A DNA stretch of 64,000 nt from Mycobacterium sp. 852002-51163_SCH5372311 (GTDB lineage: Bacteria > Actinomycetota > Actinomycetes > Mycobacteriales > Mycobacteriaceae), in the NCBI RefSeq assembly GCF_001667115.1, contig NZ_LZIJ01000055.1, positions 124,001-188,000 of the forward strand, given 5' to 3'. Under the pieces are notes generated by a model. That model was not told the origin of the DNA, did no database searches, and saw only the letters and a program-made list of their open reading frames with translations. Positions 52,135 through 62,413 of this stretch are shown piece by piece. Numbering within the stretch: position 1 is the stretch's first letter; every line of letters begins with the position of its first letter. A program made the position numbers and the translations under genes.

Positions 52135-52463
52135 TTCACGGGCGGTTCCTTCGCGGTTGGCATCGGACGCCCCGCTGCGGGGCGGACGGAGGAATCACAT
52201 TGCCCGTGGGTGTCATTCGCAGAAACAGCACGTGACCACCGCTGACAACGAAACAGCTCAGACCTCACCCTACGCTGCGTGCGTTTTGGCGGCCAACCGA
52301 CTTCGGGTTGTCGGCGCCGGCGCGGCGAGCACCACGCACTATGTCGGGGCGCTCGGAAAAGCGTCCGGGCAATGTGGATCTGATCACGGCTTCGGATAGG
52401 CCGTGCGGAAGATCTTGAGAATCAAGGGTACTGTGGCGGTAACCGACGTGAGGATTTTGTGAT
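52135..52463. other. Gap of about 330 bases without a supported gene
   Basis: Open frames on the plus strand (for example one ending at 52399 that includes VTTADNETAQTSPYAACV) have no recognised motif or ribosome binding site. A dyad, CCAACCGACTTCGGGTTG, is near 52296-52313. I see no promoter that can be assigned. Confidence 0.6.
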
Positions 52464-52688
52464 ATGGCCGTGCAAAACTGGGACGCACCCGGAATTCATC
52501 CGTCGGAGATAAAAGTTGGTGACGTCATCGGCACGACGGGCCCCAGCCAGCTGCGCTATACGGTTAAGCTCATTGGCGCGCCGCAGAAGATTCCCCGGCA
52601 ATGGACGTTTTTCGGCCGTGACGACCAGGGTTTGCAACATACCAGCACGTTCGGGGAGAACCAGTTGGTGCGCAGATTCGCCAAGTAG
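52464..52688 (+). CDS. Small conserved hypothetical protein
   Basis: A 74-residue protein (MAVQNWDAPGIHPSEIKVGD to NQLVRRFAK) with alternating beta-strand-like pattern and no cysteines. The ATG follows GTGAGGA at about 10 bases. The stop codon is immediately followed by palindrome copy 3. Function unknown. Confidence 0.6.
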   Translation: MAVQNWDAPGIHPSEIKVGDVIGTTGPSQLRYTVKLIGAPQKIPRQWTFFGRDDQGLQHTSTFGENQLVRRFAK

Positions 52689-52690
52689 GG

Positions 52691-52748
52691 CGAGCAGACG
52701 TAAAAGCCCCCAAAATCAGCGGATTTCGGGGGCTTTTACGTCTGCTCG
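52691..52748. repeat. Dispersed palindrome family A, copy 3 (terminator-like)
   Basis: Arms CGAGCAGACGTAAAAGCCCC plus C (52691-52711) and its exact complement (52728-52748), loop 16 bases. Relative to copies 1 and 2 it has paired changes (C to T with G to A, and CACC to CCCC with GGTG to GGGG), so pairing is kept. It begins two bases after a stop codon and lies between convergent genes. Confidence 0.85.
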
Positions 52749-52753
52749 GCGGG

Positions 52754-53935
52754 TTAGCCGAGGATCAAGCCAGACGTCGGCACACCGGTACCGGCGGTGA
52801 CGAGAACGTGCTCGACGTCAGGCACCGGGTTCACCGACGTGCCGCGCAATTGCCGGACCCCTTCGGCGATGCCGTTCATGCCGTGGATGTACGCCTCGCC
52901 GAGCTGACCGCCGTGGGTGTTGATGGGAAGCCGGCCGCCCACCTCGATGGCGCCGTCGGCGATGAAGTCTTTCGCCTCACCCCGCGCGCAGAATCCCAAC
53001 TCCTCCAACTGAATCAGCGTGAACGGCGTGAAGTGGTCATAAAGCACCGCGGTCTGGATGTCGGCCGGCGAAAGCCCGGACTGCTCCCACAGCTGCCGGC
53101 CGACCAAGCCCATCTCCGGCAGACCTAGTTCAGGCCGGTAGTAGCTGACCATCGTGTACTGGTCAGGACTGGATCCCTGCGCTGCCGCCTCGATGACGGC
53201 GGGACGCTGCTTGAGGTGGCGCGCACGCTCAGCCGATGTCACCACGATCGCCACCGCGCCGTCCGTCTCCTGACAGCAGTCCAGCAGTCGCAGCGGTTCG
53301 GCGATCCACCGCGAATTCTGATGGTCCTCAATCGTTATCGGCTTTTCGTAGAAATACGCCTTCGGGTTGTTCGCGGCGTGTTTGCGATCGGCCACCGAGA
53401 TGGCGCCGAAATCCCGGCTGGTCGCACCGGAGAGGTGCATATAACGCCGCGCGATCATTGCCACCTGCGCCGCCGGCGTGGAAAGACCGTGCGGATAGGA
53501 GAACGAATTGTCGGCCGCCGTCGAATCTGCTTGGGCGCCAGCATCTCCCACCAGACGGGTCTGGACCTGGCCGAAGCGCATACCGGACCGCTCGTTGAAA
53601 GCGCGGTAGGCCACCACCACGTCGGCCACTCCGGTGGCGACGGCCATCGCCGCGTGCTGCACTGTCGCACACGCGGCGCCGCCGCCGTAATGGATCTTGG
53701 AGAAGAATTTCAGCTCGCCGATGCCGACTGCACGCGCGACGGCGATTTCGGTGTTGGTGTCCATGGTGAACGTGGTGAGCCCGTCGACATCGGCCGCACT
53801 CAGTCCCGCGTCGTCGAGGGCGTCCAGCACCGCTTCGGTCGCCAGTCGCAGCTCGCTGCGGCCGGAGTTCTTGGAGAAGTCGGTGGCGCCGATACCGACG
53901 ATGGCAGCTCGGCCACTTAGTAAACCGGCCGACAT
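52754..53935 (-). CDS. ltp2: Ltp2, steroid side-chain aldolase
   Basis: A 393-residue thiolase-superfamily protein that in M. tuberculosis cleaves the C17-hydroxy side-chain CoA to androstenedione and propionyl-CoA as a complex with the DUF35 domain of ChsH2. Segments FTMDTNTEIAVARAVGI, KIHYGGGAACATVQHAAM and PINTHGGQLGEAYIHGMNG match the family; catalytic chemistry uses tyrosine rather than a nucleophilic cysteine. Last gene of the minus-strand side-chain operon; two bases after chsH1. Confidence 0.95.
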   Translation of the reverse strand: MSAGLLSGRAAIVGIGATDFSKNSGRSELRLATEAVLDALDDAGLSAADVDGLTTFTMDTNTEIAVARAVGIGELKFFSKIHYGGGAACATVQHAAMAVATGVADVVVAYRAFNERSGMRFGQVQTRLVGDAGAQADSTAADNSFSYPHGLSTPAAQVAMIARRYMHLSGATSRDFGAISVADRKHAANNPKAYFYEKPITIEDHQNSRWIAEPLRLLDCCQETDGAVAIVVTSAERARHLKQRPAVIEAAAQGSSPDQYTMVSYYRPELGLPEMGLVGRQLWEQSGLSPADIQTAVLYDHFTPFTLIQLEELGFCARGEAKDFIADGAIEVGGRLPINTHGGQLGEAYIHGMNGIAEGVRQLRGTSVNPVPDVEHVLVTAGTGVPTSGLILG

Positions 53936-54337
53936 CTAGGCCCCCCCAATCGTCAGCGTTACCGTCGCAATCACGTGATTCCCAAGGCTGTTGGCGCCTA
54001 GTACTTTTACTGTGATCAGTCCGTCGTCCACCGCGGTCACCTCGCCGGAGAAGGTCACCGTGTCGTAGGCGTACCACGGCACCCCGAGCCGCAGCCCGAT
54101 CGATTTGATCAACGCCGACGGGCCGGCCCAATCGGTGACGTAACGCTGTACCAGCCCGGTGTCGGTGAGAATGTTGACGAAGATGTCTTTTGAACCCTTC
54201 GCCACAGCTTTGTCCCGGTCATGGTGGACGTCCTGAAAATCCCTGGTGGCCAACGCGGTTGAGATGATGAACGTCGGGTCCCCATACAGTTTCAGCTCCG
54301 GCAGCGTAGTGCCCACTTCCACAACCGGCGCGCTCAT
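53936..54337 (-). CDS. chsH1: ChsH1, MaoC-like hydratase subunit
   Basis: A 133-residue single-hotdog protein with the catalytic pair Asp33 and His38 in TRDFQDVHHDRD (equivalent to Asp29 and His34 in M. tuberculosis, by offset of four). It combines with ChsH2 to hydrate the 3-carbon steroid enoyl-CoA. The ATG at 54337 overlaps the chsH2 stop (ATGA). Confidence 0.95.
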   Translation of the reverse strand: MSAPVVEVGTTLPELKLYGDPTFIISTALATRDFQDVHHDRDKAVAKGSKDIFVNILTDTGLVQRYVTDWAGPSALIKSIGLRLGVPWYAYDTVTFSGEVTAVDDGLITVKVLGANSLGNHVIATVTLTIGGA

Positions 54338-55293
54338 GCGTCGGGCTCCCATGCGTAGAGCGTCCATTCCGGCCCGCCGTCACCGGCCGGGAAGTCGATA
54401 TACGTTGCGCGCACCGGCATTCCGATCTTCACCTGACCGTGTTCGACGTTGCGCAGCTCGCCAAGCATCCGGACGCCTTCCTCCAGTTCGACCAGCGCGA
54501 TAACGAACGGCAGAGTGCGGCCCGGCACTTTCGGCGCATGATGCACCACGAAGCTGAACACCGTGCCGCGCCCACTGGACACCAGGTAGTCGATCGGCGC
54601 GGACGCGTCCTGCCACACGGCAGGCACCGGCGGGTGCTGCAGGCTCCCGTCCGCGAGTCGCTGGATCCGCAACTCGTGTGCCTTGACCCCGTCCCAGAAG
54701 AAAGCGGTGTCGCGCGACGACGAGGGTCGCATCATCGCGCCGGGATCGAGATCCTCGGGAACCGAGCTCTGTGTGGCAGCCTCGGCAGGCCTGAACTTGA
54801 GGATGCGCCAGTTCATCTCGGCGACGTCTTCGTCGCCGACTCGCCAGATGATGTGCTGGTTGATGAAATAGCCCTCGCCAAGCGCGGTCTGCTTGGGCCC
54901 GACCACGTCACCCATCTCGGCGGTGATGCTGACCTCTTCGCCGGGCTGCAGGTACCGGTGATAGGTCTGCTCGCAGTTGGTGGCGACCACACCGATATAC
55001 CCGGCATCGTCGAACAGCTTCATCATCGGACCCAAGGGATCGTGGTCCGGGCGGGAACCACCCAGACCGAACATGGTCCAGACTTGAATCATCGCCGGGG
55101 GAGCCACAATTCCCGGATGACCGACGGCACGCGCGGCGTCCTCGTCCACATAGATCGGGTTACGGTCGCCGATCGCCTCGACCCAGTTGTTGATCATCGG
55201 CTGATTCACCGGATCCCGGGCCGCCCGCGGCTTGGCGGCACCGGCCGCTTTAATCTCCGCGACGGCGTCCTGAATGCCTGCAACCCCGGTCAT
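54334..55293 (-). CDS. chsH2: ChsH2, MaoC-DUF35 fusion hydratase/aldolase partner
   Basis: A 319-residue two-domain protein: N-terminal MaoC-like half (DPVNQPMINNWVEAIGDRNP, YVDEDAARAVGHPG) without the catalytic pair, and C-terminal DUF35 OB-fold domain (GRGTVFSFVVHHAPKVPGRT, ATYIDFPAG) that docks Ltp2. The ATG at 55293 overlaps the fadE29 stop; the long frame to 55590 is not part of the gene. Confidence 0.95.
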   Translation of the reverse strand: MTGVAGIQDAVAEIKAAGAAKPRAARDPVNQPMINNWVEAIGDRNPIYVDEDAARAVGHPGIVAPPAMIQVWTMFGLGGSRPDHDPLGPMMKLFDDAGYIGVVATNCEQTYHRYLQPGEEVSITAEMGDVVGPKQTALGEGYFINQHIIWRVGDEDVAEMNWRILKFRPAEAATQSSVPEDLDPGAMMRPSSSRDTAFFWDGVKAHELRIQRLADGSLQHPPVPAVWQDASAPIDYLVSSGRGTVFSFVVHHAPKVPGRTLPFVIALVELEEGVRMLGELRNVEHGQVKIGMPVRATYIDFPAGDGGPEWTLYAWEPDA

Positions 55294-56453
55294 CTCGGCA
55301 CCCTCGGCACCTTGAGGCCGGAAGCGGCGATCATTTCCCGCATCACTTCGTTCACTCCCCCGCCGAAAGTGATCACCAGATTGCGCTTGGTCTGGGAGTC
55401 GAGCCAGCTGAGCAGCTCCGCGGTGGCCGGTTCGGCAGGGTTGCCGTACTTGCCGACAATCTCCTCGGCAAGCCGTCCGATGTACTGAATCCGCTCGGTG
55501 CCAAAGACTTTCGTGGACGCGGCATCGGCCACGTTGATATCCTCGCCCGCGGCGGCGACCTGCCAGTTCAGCAACTCGTTGATCCGCCACATGGCATGGA
55601 TTTCACCAAGCGCGCGCTTGACGTCGTGGTGGTCGAGCGGCGTTACGCCGTTGCCGCCAGGCTTGGCAGCCCAGGCATGGAGCCGGTCGTAGATACCGGC
55701 GATGCGACCCGCCGGACCCAACATCACCCGCTCGTTGTTGAGCTGAGTGGTGATCAGCCGCCAGCCGCCGTTCTCCTCACCGACCAGCATGTCGGCCGGC
55801 ACCCGTACGTCGTTGTAGTACGTGGCGTTGGTGTGGTGTGCGCCGTCGGACAGGATGATCGGCGTCCAGGAATAGCCCGGGTCCTTGGTATCGACGATCA
55901 GTATCGAAATACCTTTGTGTTTGACGGCATCCGGGTCGGTACGGCAGGCCAGCCAGATGTAGTCGGCGTCGTGGGCACCGGTCGTGAAGATCTTCTGGCC
56001 GTTGACGATGTAGTGGTCGCCGTCGCGGACGGCGGTGGTACGCAACGACGCCAGGTCGGTGCCGGCCTCCGGCTCGGTGTAGCCGATCGCGAAGTGCACC
56101 TCGCCGGCGAGTATGGCCGGCAGGAACTTCTTCTTCTGCATTTCGCTGCCATACACCTGCAACGTAGGACCCACCGTCTGCAGCGTCACCGCGGGCAACG
56201 GCACGTCGGCCCGGTGCGCCTCGTTGACGAAGATCTGCTGCTCGATCGGACCAAAACCCAGGCCGCCGAACTCCTTTGGCCAGCCGACCCCGAGCTTGCC
56301 GTCCCGGCCCATGCGTCGGATCACCGCGCGGTAAGCCGCGTTGTGGCGGTCCTGCTCCATCGCCTTCATTTCGTCCGAGGAGATCAGGTTCGAAAAGTAT
56401 TGGCGTAGCTCGGCTTGCAGCTGGCGCTGCTCCGGAGTCAGGTCGATGAACAT
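55290..56453 (-). CDS. fadE29: FadE29 (ChsE2), acyl-CoA dehydrogenase subunit
   Basis: A 387-residue half of the ChsE1-ChsE2 heterotetramer, with the catalytic base Glu241 in TTQLNNERVM, the position reported for the M. tuberculosis enzyme. FAD-side motif YTEPEAGTDLASLRTT. It dehydrogenates 3-oxo-4-pregnene-20-carboxyl-CoA. Start at ATG 56453; the ORF begins 24 bases further upstream inside fadE28. Overlaps fadE28 by 16 bases. Confidence 0.95.
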   Translation of the reverse strand: MFIDLTPEQRQLQAELRQYFSNLISSDEMKAMEQDRHNAAYRAVIRRMGRDGKLGVGWPKEFGGLGFGPIEQQIFVNEAHRADVPLPAVTLQTVGPTLQVYGSEMQKKKFLPAILAGEVHFAIGYTEPEAGTDLASLRTTAVRDGDHYIVNGQKIFTTGAHDADYIWLACRTDPDAVKHKGISILIVDTKDPGYSWTPIILSDGAHHTNATYYNDVRVPADMLVGEENGGWRLITTQLNNERVMLGPAGRIAGIYDRLHAWAAKPGGNGVTPLDHHDVKRALGEIHAMWRINELLNWQVAAAGEDINVADAASTKVFGTERIQYIGRLAEEIVGKYGNPAEPATAELLSWLDSQTKRNLVITFGGGVNEVMREMIAASGLKVPRVPR

Positions 56454-57457
56454 TGCGCTCCAAGGAGTTCCAGACAATGTGAAGGGCCGCCCAGCAGCCG
56501 GGTCAGGTCTTTGATCGTGGAGTAGTACCGGTGCATCGGATACGTGACATCCATTCCCATGCCACCGTGCAGGTGGTGGCAGATCTGCATCACCGGGGGC
56601 GCCTGGGAAGCCACCCAGTACCCGAGCACGTCCAGGTCATCTTCGGCGTCCCGATCTTCGGCCAGCCTCCAGATCACCGACTTCGCCGCCAAATCGATCG
56701 TGCGCGAAGCGATGTAGACCTCCGCGAGCTGAGCGGCGACTGTCTGGAAGGTCGACAACGGCTTGCCGAACTGCTTGCGGTTGGCGACGTAGTCAGCGGT
56801 CAGCCGCAGCGCCCCGGCCACCAGCCCGTTGGCGTAGGCACCGATAGCCGACAACGCCAGACGGTTGACCCGATGGGCTGTCCCGTCCGCCAGCACGTCG
56901 GAATCCGGCACCGCCACGTCACCGAAAGTCACCGTGTACTCCTCGGACCCATTCGACGTCGGCGTCCGAACCAACTGCACCCCATCGGTTTTCGGCGAAA
57001 TCACCACGACCGCGTTGTCGGCCGTCACCAACATCCAGTCGGATTGTTCGGCGTACCCCACGGCGACTTTGGTCCCGGACAACCGACCGCCGGCGAAGGT
57101 GGTTGCAGGGCGGTCGGGCAGGGCGGCACCGGGTTCGTTGAGCGCGGCGGTCAGCACTCCGCCTTTGGCGCCGGCGGCAAGGAACCGGTCCTGTTGTTCG
57201 TCGGAGGCCAGGTCCAGCAGCGGAACCACGCCGAGGCCAAGCGTGGCCAGCGCTGCCGTGATGGCGCCATGACGCCCCACCTCGGTCAGCACCGTAGCGA
57301 CCTCAGCCAGGCCGACACCGTCCCCGCCCAGACGCTCGGGCACGGGCAGTGCGGTTACGCCGCCGTCGATGAGTGCCTGCCACGAATTGTCGCGGTCCAG
57401 TACCGACGTGACTACGTCGGCGACGGCTTGCTGCGTCGCCGTGGGAGCGAAATCCAT
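56438..57457 (-). CDS. fadE28: FadE28 (ChsE1), acyl-CoA dehydrogenase subunit
   Basis: A 339-residue non-catalytic half with the C-terminal FAD-binding segment (KQFGKPLSTFQTVAAQLAEV, CHHLHGGMGMDVTYPMHRYY). The ATG at 57457 gives exactly the M. tuberculosis length; the ORF to 57493 would overlap the cyp125 stop. It lies between cyp125 and fadE29. Confidence 0.95.
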   Translation of the reverse strand: MDFAPTATQQAVADVVTSVLDRDNSWQALIDGGVTALPVPERLGGDGVGLAEVATVLTEVGRHGAITAALATLGLGVVPLLDLASDEQQDRFLAAGAKGGVLTAALNEPGAALPDRPATTFAGGRLSGTKVAVGYAEQSDWMLVTADNAVVVISPKTDGVQLVRTPTSNGSEEYTVTFGDVAVPDSDVLADGTAHRVNRLALSAIGAYANGLVAGALRLTADYVANRKQFGKPLSTFQTVAAQLAEVYIASRTIDLAAKSVIWRLAEDRDAEDDLDVLGYWVASQAPPVMQICHHLHGGMGMDVTYPMHRYYSTIKDLTRLLGGPSHCLELLGAQCSST

Positions 57458-57465
57458 CGTCGTTT

Positions 57466-58728
57466 TTATTTCCGGCCCTGCTCCACCGGGCACTTTCCGG
57501 TGTAGTCGACTTGCCAGTGCTTGATCCCGTTGAGCCAGCCCGACCGCAGCCGCTCGGGCGCCGAGATCGGCTTGAGGTCCGGCATGTGGTCGGCCACGGC
57601 GTTGAAGATCAGGTTGATCGTCATCCGGGCCAGGTTGGCGCCGATGCAGTAGTGCGCACCGGTACCGCCGAAGCCGACGTGCGGGTTGGGATTACGCATG
57701 ATGTCGAAGCTGTAGGGGTTCTCGAAGACCTCTTCGTCGAAGTTGGCAGACCGATAGAACATCAGCACCCGCTGGCCCTTCTTTATCTGCACTCCGGACA
57801 GCTCGTAGTCCTCGAGCGCGGTCCGCTGGAAGCAGGTGACCGGGGTCGCCCAGCGGACGATCTCGTCGGCGGCGGTCTCCGGACGCTCTTTCTTGTACAG
57901 CTCCCACTGCTCGGGGAATTCGGCGAACGCCATCATCCCCTGCGTGATCGAGTTGCGGGTGGTCTCGTTCCCCGCCACCGCGAGCATCACCACGAAGAAA
58001 CCGAATTCGTCGTCGGAAAGCTTTTCGCCGTCGATGTCCGCCTGGATCAGCTGAGTGACGATGTCTTCGCCTGGATTCTTGGCCCGCTCCTCGGCCATTT
58101 TCATCGCGTAGCCGATCAACTCCGCGGACGACATCTTCGGGTCGATGTGGGCGTATTCAGGGTCGTCGTTCCCGGTCATCTCGTTCGACCACTCGAAGAT
58201 CTTGCCGCGGTCTTCCTGGGGTACGCCCAGCAAACCCGCGATCGCCTGCAGCGGCAGCTCGCACGAGACCTGCTCCACAAAGTCGCCGGTGCCGGCGGCG
58301 GCGGCGGTTTCGGCGATCTTCTGCGCGCGTTCGCTGAGCTCGTCGCGCAGTCGCTCCACGGCGCGCGGGGTGAAACCGCGGGAGATGATCTTGCGCAGCC
58401 GGGTGTGGTGTGGCGCGTCCATGTTGAGCATGACGAACCGCTGGACCTCGATGTCTTCGCGGGCGATGTCGTTGTTGAATCGGGGGATCACACCGTTCTC
58501 GTAGCTGGAGAAGACGTCGCTGCGCCGCGACACCTCCTTGACGTCGTTGAGCTTCGTGATGGCCCAGAACCCGCCGTCGTGGAAGCCGCCTCCATTGCCC
58601 GGAGCCTGCTCGTTCCACCAGATCGGCGAGGTGGCGCGCACTTCGGCAAACTCTTCGACCGGGATCCGCTCGGCATAGATGTCCGGGTCGGTGAAATCGA
58701 ACCCGGGTGCAAGATTAGGGCTGGGCAC
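57466..58728 (-). CDS. cyp125: Cyp125, cytochrome P450 steroid C26-monooxygenase
   Basis: A 420-residue P450: VAGNETTRNS oxygen motif, DEIVRWATP, and heme loop FGGTGAHYCIGANLA with proximal Cys361. Oxidises the C26 methyl of cholesterol or cholestenone to alcohol, aldehyde and acid. The GTG start at 58728 has AGGAG 8 bases before it, and the protein is about a dozen residues shorter at its N-terminus than the 433-residue M. tuberculosis form. First gene of the cyp125-fadE28-fadE29-chsH2-chsH1-ltp2 operon. Confidence 0.96.
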   Translation of the reverse strand: MPSPNLAPGFDFTDPDIYAERIPVEEFAEVRATSPIWWNEQAPGNGGGFHDGGFWAITKLNDVKEVSRRSDVFSSYENGVIPRFNNDIAREDIEVQRFVMLNMDAPHHTRLRKIISRGFTPRAVERLRDELSERAQKIAETAAAAGTGDFVEQVSCELPLQAIAGLLGVPQEDRGKIFEWSNEMTGNDDPEYAHIDPKMSSAELIGYAMKMAEERAKNPGEDIVTQLIQADIDGEKLSDDEFGFFVVMLAVAGNETTRNSITQGMMAFAEFPEQWELYKKERPETAADEIVRWATPVTCFQRTALEDYELSGVQIKKGQRVLMFYRSANFDEEVFENPYSFDIMRNPNPHVGFGGTGAHYCIGANLARMTINLIFNAVADHMPDLKPISAPERLRSGWLNGIKHWQVDYTGKCPVEQGRK

Positions 58729-58875
58729 GCTACTTCTCCTTACTGCTGGCTCCGCCGACTCGCGAATTGGTTGGCACTAGCTGTACTAGTTGCGCTCTGC
58801 TGCCAGTAAAACATGCCGTAACCGCAGGACAAAAGAGCTGTCGAGCCGCCGGAGCATCCTCGCTTGTCATAGTAA

Positions 58876-58889
58876 TGAAACGTGTTCTA
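58876..58889. promoter_or_regulatory. KstR operator between cyp125 and fadA5
   Basis: TGAAACGTGTTCTA keeps the AACnnGTT core. It lies 10 bases before the fadA5 ATG and 147 bases before the cyp125 start. A further dyad CTAGCTGTACTAG is at about 58778-58790 on the cyp125 side. Confidence 0.88.
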
Positions 58890-58890
58890 G

Positions 58891-60063
<1,173 letters not shown>

Positions 60064-60095
60064 AGGCTCAGGTCCGCCCGTTCATTCAGCGATAA

Positions 60096-60557
<462 letters not shown>

Positions 60558-60570
60558 CGTTATGGGCTTC

Positions 60571-60630
60571 GTCCAACGTGCAGCCAGGGCGAAATAATCG
60601 CCAAAATGCCGCCGTGAGTGCACGTTCGGC
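60571..60630. repeat. Dispersed palindrome family B, copy 3 (degenerate)
   Basis: Outer dyad GTCCAACGTGCA (60571-60582) pairs with TGCACGTTCGGC (60619-60630) at 10 of 12 positions. The interior contains ATCGCCAAAATG. It is located between the convergent ddn and Rv3548c-like stop codons and resembles the outer arms of copies at 31151 and 32074. Confidence 0.6.
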
Positions 60631-60639
60631 GAAAAGCAA

Positions 60640-61545
60640 CTAGGCTCCGTAGACGGGCACCGGCGGACGCGCCTTGGCCAGCAGGTCGGCGACGACCGGC
60701 CCCAACTCGGCGGGCTCCCATCGCGCGCCCTTGTCGATCTCCGGGCCGTGCGCCCAGCCCTCGGCGACCCGAATCTTGCCGCCCTCGACTTCGAAGACTT
60801 TCCCGGTGACGTCGCGGGATTCGGCGCTGCCCAGCCAGACCACCAGCGGCGAGATGTTCTCCGGCGCCATGGAATCGAATTCTTGGCCCTGGGTTGCCAT
60901 CATCTCGGCGAAGACGGTTTCGGTCATGCGGGTACGCGCCGAGGGAGCGATGGCGTTGACGGTGACACCGTAACGGCCCATTTCAGCGGCGCCCACCAAG
61001 GTCATCGCCGCGATGCCCGCCTTGGCGGCGCTGTAGTTGCCCTGTCCGACGCTGCCCTGCAAGCCCGCACCGGAGCTGGTGTTGATGATCCTCGCGTCAA
61101 CGGTTTTGCCCTCTTTGGAGAGTCCACGCCAATATGAGGCGGCGTGCCGCATGGTGGCGAAGTGGCCCTTGAGGTGCACGGCGATGACGGCGTCGAACTC
61201 TTCTTCGCTGGTGTTGGCCATCATCCGGTCCCGAACGATCCCGGCGTTGTTGACCAGAACGTCCAGGCCGCCGAACGTGTCGACAGCGCTCTGAATCAGT
61301 CCGGCCGCCTGGTTCCAGTCGGAGATGTCGGATCCGTCGGCGACGGCTTCGCCGCCTGCCGCGGTGATCTCGTCGACGACGCTCTGTGCAGCGCTGCCGC
61401 CGCTTGCAGGCGACCCGTCCAGGCCCACCCCGATGTCGTTGACCACGACGCGCGCCCCCTCGGCGGCGAAGGCAAGCGCATGTGCGCGCCCAATACCGCC
61501 GCCTGCTCCGGTGACGATGGCCACTCGGCCGTCGACCACTCCCAT
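60640..61545 (-). CDS. SDR family oxidoreductase (Rv3548c-like)
   Basis: A 301-residue SDR similar in type to Hsd4A: TGAGGGIG, VNNAG, NTSSGAG, YSAAK, then a C-terminal extension of about 40 residues. ATG at 61545 (MGVVDGRVAIVTG) is preceded by AGGAGACAG; the frame runs on upstream in another gene. It follows the Rv3549c-like gene by 13 bases. Substrate likely a CoA ester from the C/D-ring remnant, by regulon context. Confidence 0.93.
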   Translation of the reverse strand: MGVVDGRVAIVTGAGGGIGRAHALAFAAEGARVVVNDIGVGLDGSPASGGSAAQSVVDEITAAGGEAVADGSDISDWNQAAGLIQSAVDTFGGLDVLVNNAGIVRDRMMANTSEEEFDAVIAVHLKGHFATMRHAASYWRGLSKEGKTVDARIINTSSGAGLQGSVGQGNYSAAKAGIAAMTLVGAAEMGRYGVTVNAIAPSARTRMTETVFAEMMATQGQEFDSMAPENISPLVVWLGSAESRDVTGKVFEVEGGKIRVAEGWAHGPEIDKGARWEPAELGPVVADLLAKARPPVPVYGA

Positions 61546-61558
61546 AGTTCTGTCTCCT

Positions 61559-62356
61559 CTACTTGATCGCGCTCGCGTTCGTTGCGGCCAGATAGTGCGG
61601 TGGTTCACCGCCGCCGTGCACCTCCAACGAGGCCCCGCTGATGTAGGACGCCGCGTCCGAGGCCAAAAACGCTGCGGCCCAACCGACGTCGTCGGGTTTC
61701 GCCAACCGGCCCAGCGGCACATTCCGCGAAATCGCAGCGATCGAGTCGGCATCACCGTAGAACAGTTCGGATTGCTCGGTCTCCACCATGCCGACCACGC
61801 AAGCGTTGACCCGGACCTTAGGCCCCCATTCGACGGCCAATGTTTGAGTGAGACTTTCCAGGCCCGCCTTGGCCGCCCCGTATGCGGCGGTACCCGGCGA
61901 TGGCCGCCGGCCGCTGAGACTGCAGATGTTGACGATCGACCCGCCGCGCTGCTGGCTTTGCATTCTCTTGTTCGCATGCTGCGAAACCCACAGAGCCCCA
62001 AAGAGATTGAGCTCGATGATCTTGCTGTTGAACTTCGCGCTGGAATCCGAGGTCAGCACGTACGGCGAACCACCAGCGTTGTTGACAACGACGTCGAGCC
62101 GTCCGTGGCGGTCGAAGATTGCGTCGATCATCGCCGCGACCGCGCCCTCGTCGCGTATGTCGCAGGAATGGAACTCATACGGCAAACCCTCGACGGCTCG
62201 TCGGGCACAGGTGATCACGGTCGCGCCCTGTTCGGCGAAAACCGAACTGATGCCGGCACCTACGCCCCGCACCCCGCCGGTCACCAGAACCACCCGCCCG
62301 GCCAGCCCCAAATTGATGGCTTCGCCAGCTAGGGGGCCTCCTTCGGCGCGTGTCAC
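61559..62356 (-). CDS. SDR family oxidoreductase (Rv3549c-like)
   Basis: A 265-residue SDR: VLVTGGVRGVG, VVNNAGG, NICSLSG and YGAAKAG (Tyr-x3-Lys). The GTG at 62356 is 15 bases from the KstR2-like site at 62371 and gives a length close to the roughly 260 residues of the family; the frame continues into echA20 on the other strand. In M. tuberculosis this gene sits in the KstR2 regulon with echA20 and ipdAB for the ring C/D remnant. Confidence 0.92.
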   Translation of the reverse strand: MTRAEGGPLAGEAINLGLAGRVVLVTGGVRGVGAGISSVFAEQGATVITCARRAVEGLPYEFHSCDIRDEGAVAAMIDAIFDRHGRLDVVVNNAGGSPYVLTSDSSAKFNSKIIELNLFGALWVSQHANKRMQSQQRGGSIVNICSLSGRRPSPGTAAYGAAKAGLESLTQTLAVEWGPKVRVNACVVGMVETEQSELFYGDADSIAAISRNVPLGRLAKPDDVGWAAAFLASDAASYISGASLEVHGGGEPPHYLAATNASAIK

Positions 62357-62370
62357 TGTGCTAGCGTACC

Positions 62371-62386
62371 AAGCAAGTGCTTGCTT
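62371..62386. promoter_or_regulatory. KstR2 operator between the Rv3549c-like gene and echA20
   Basis: AAGCAAGTGCTTGCTT has perfect 7-base arms around a TG centre and matches the known KstR2 site type (AnCAAGnnCTTGnT). It lies 15 bases from the minus-strand GTG and 28 bases from the echA20 ATG. It marks the transition from KstR-controlled to KstR2-controlled genes. Confidence 0.93.
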
Positions 62387-62413
62387 AGGTAGCTGGGTCC
62401 CACAGGAAGTGCC

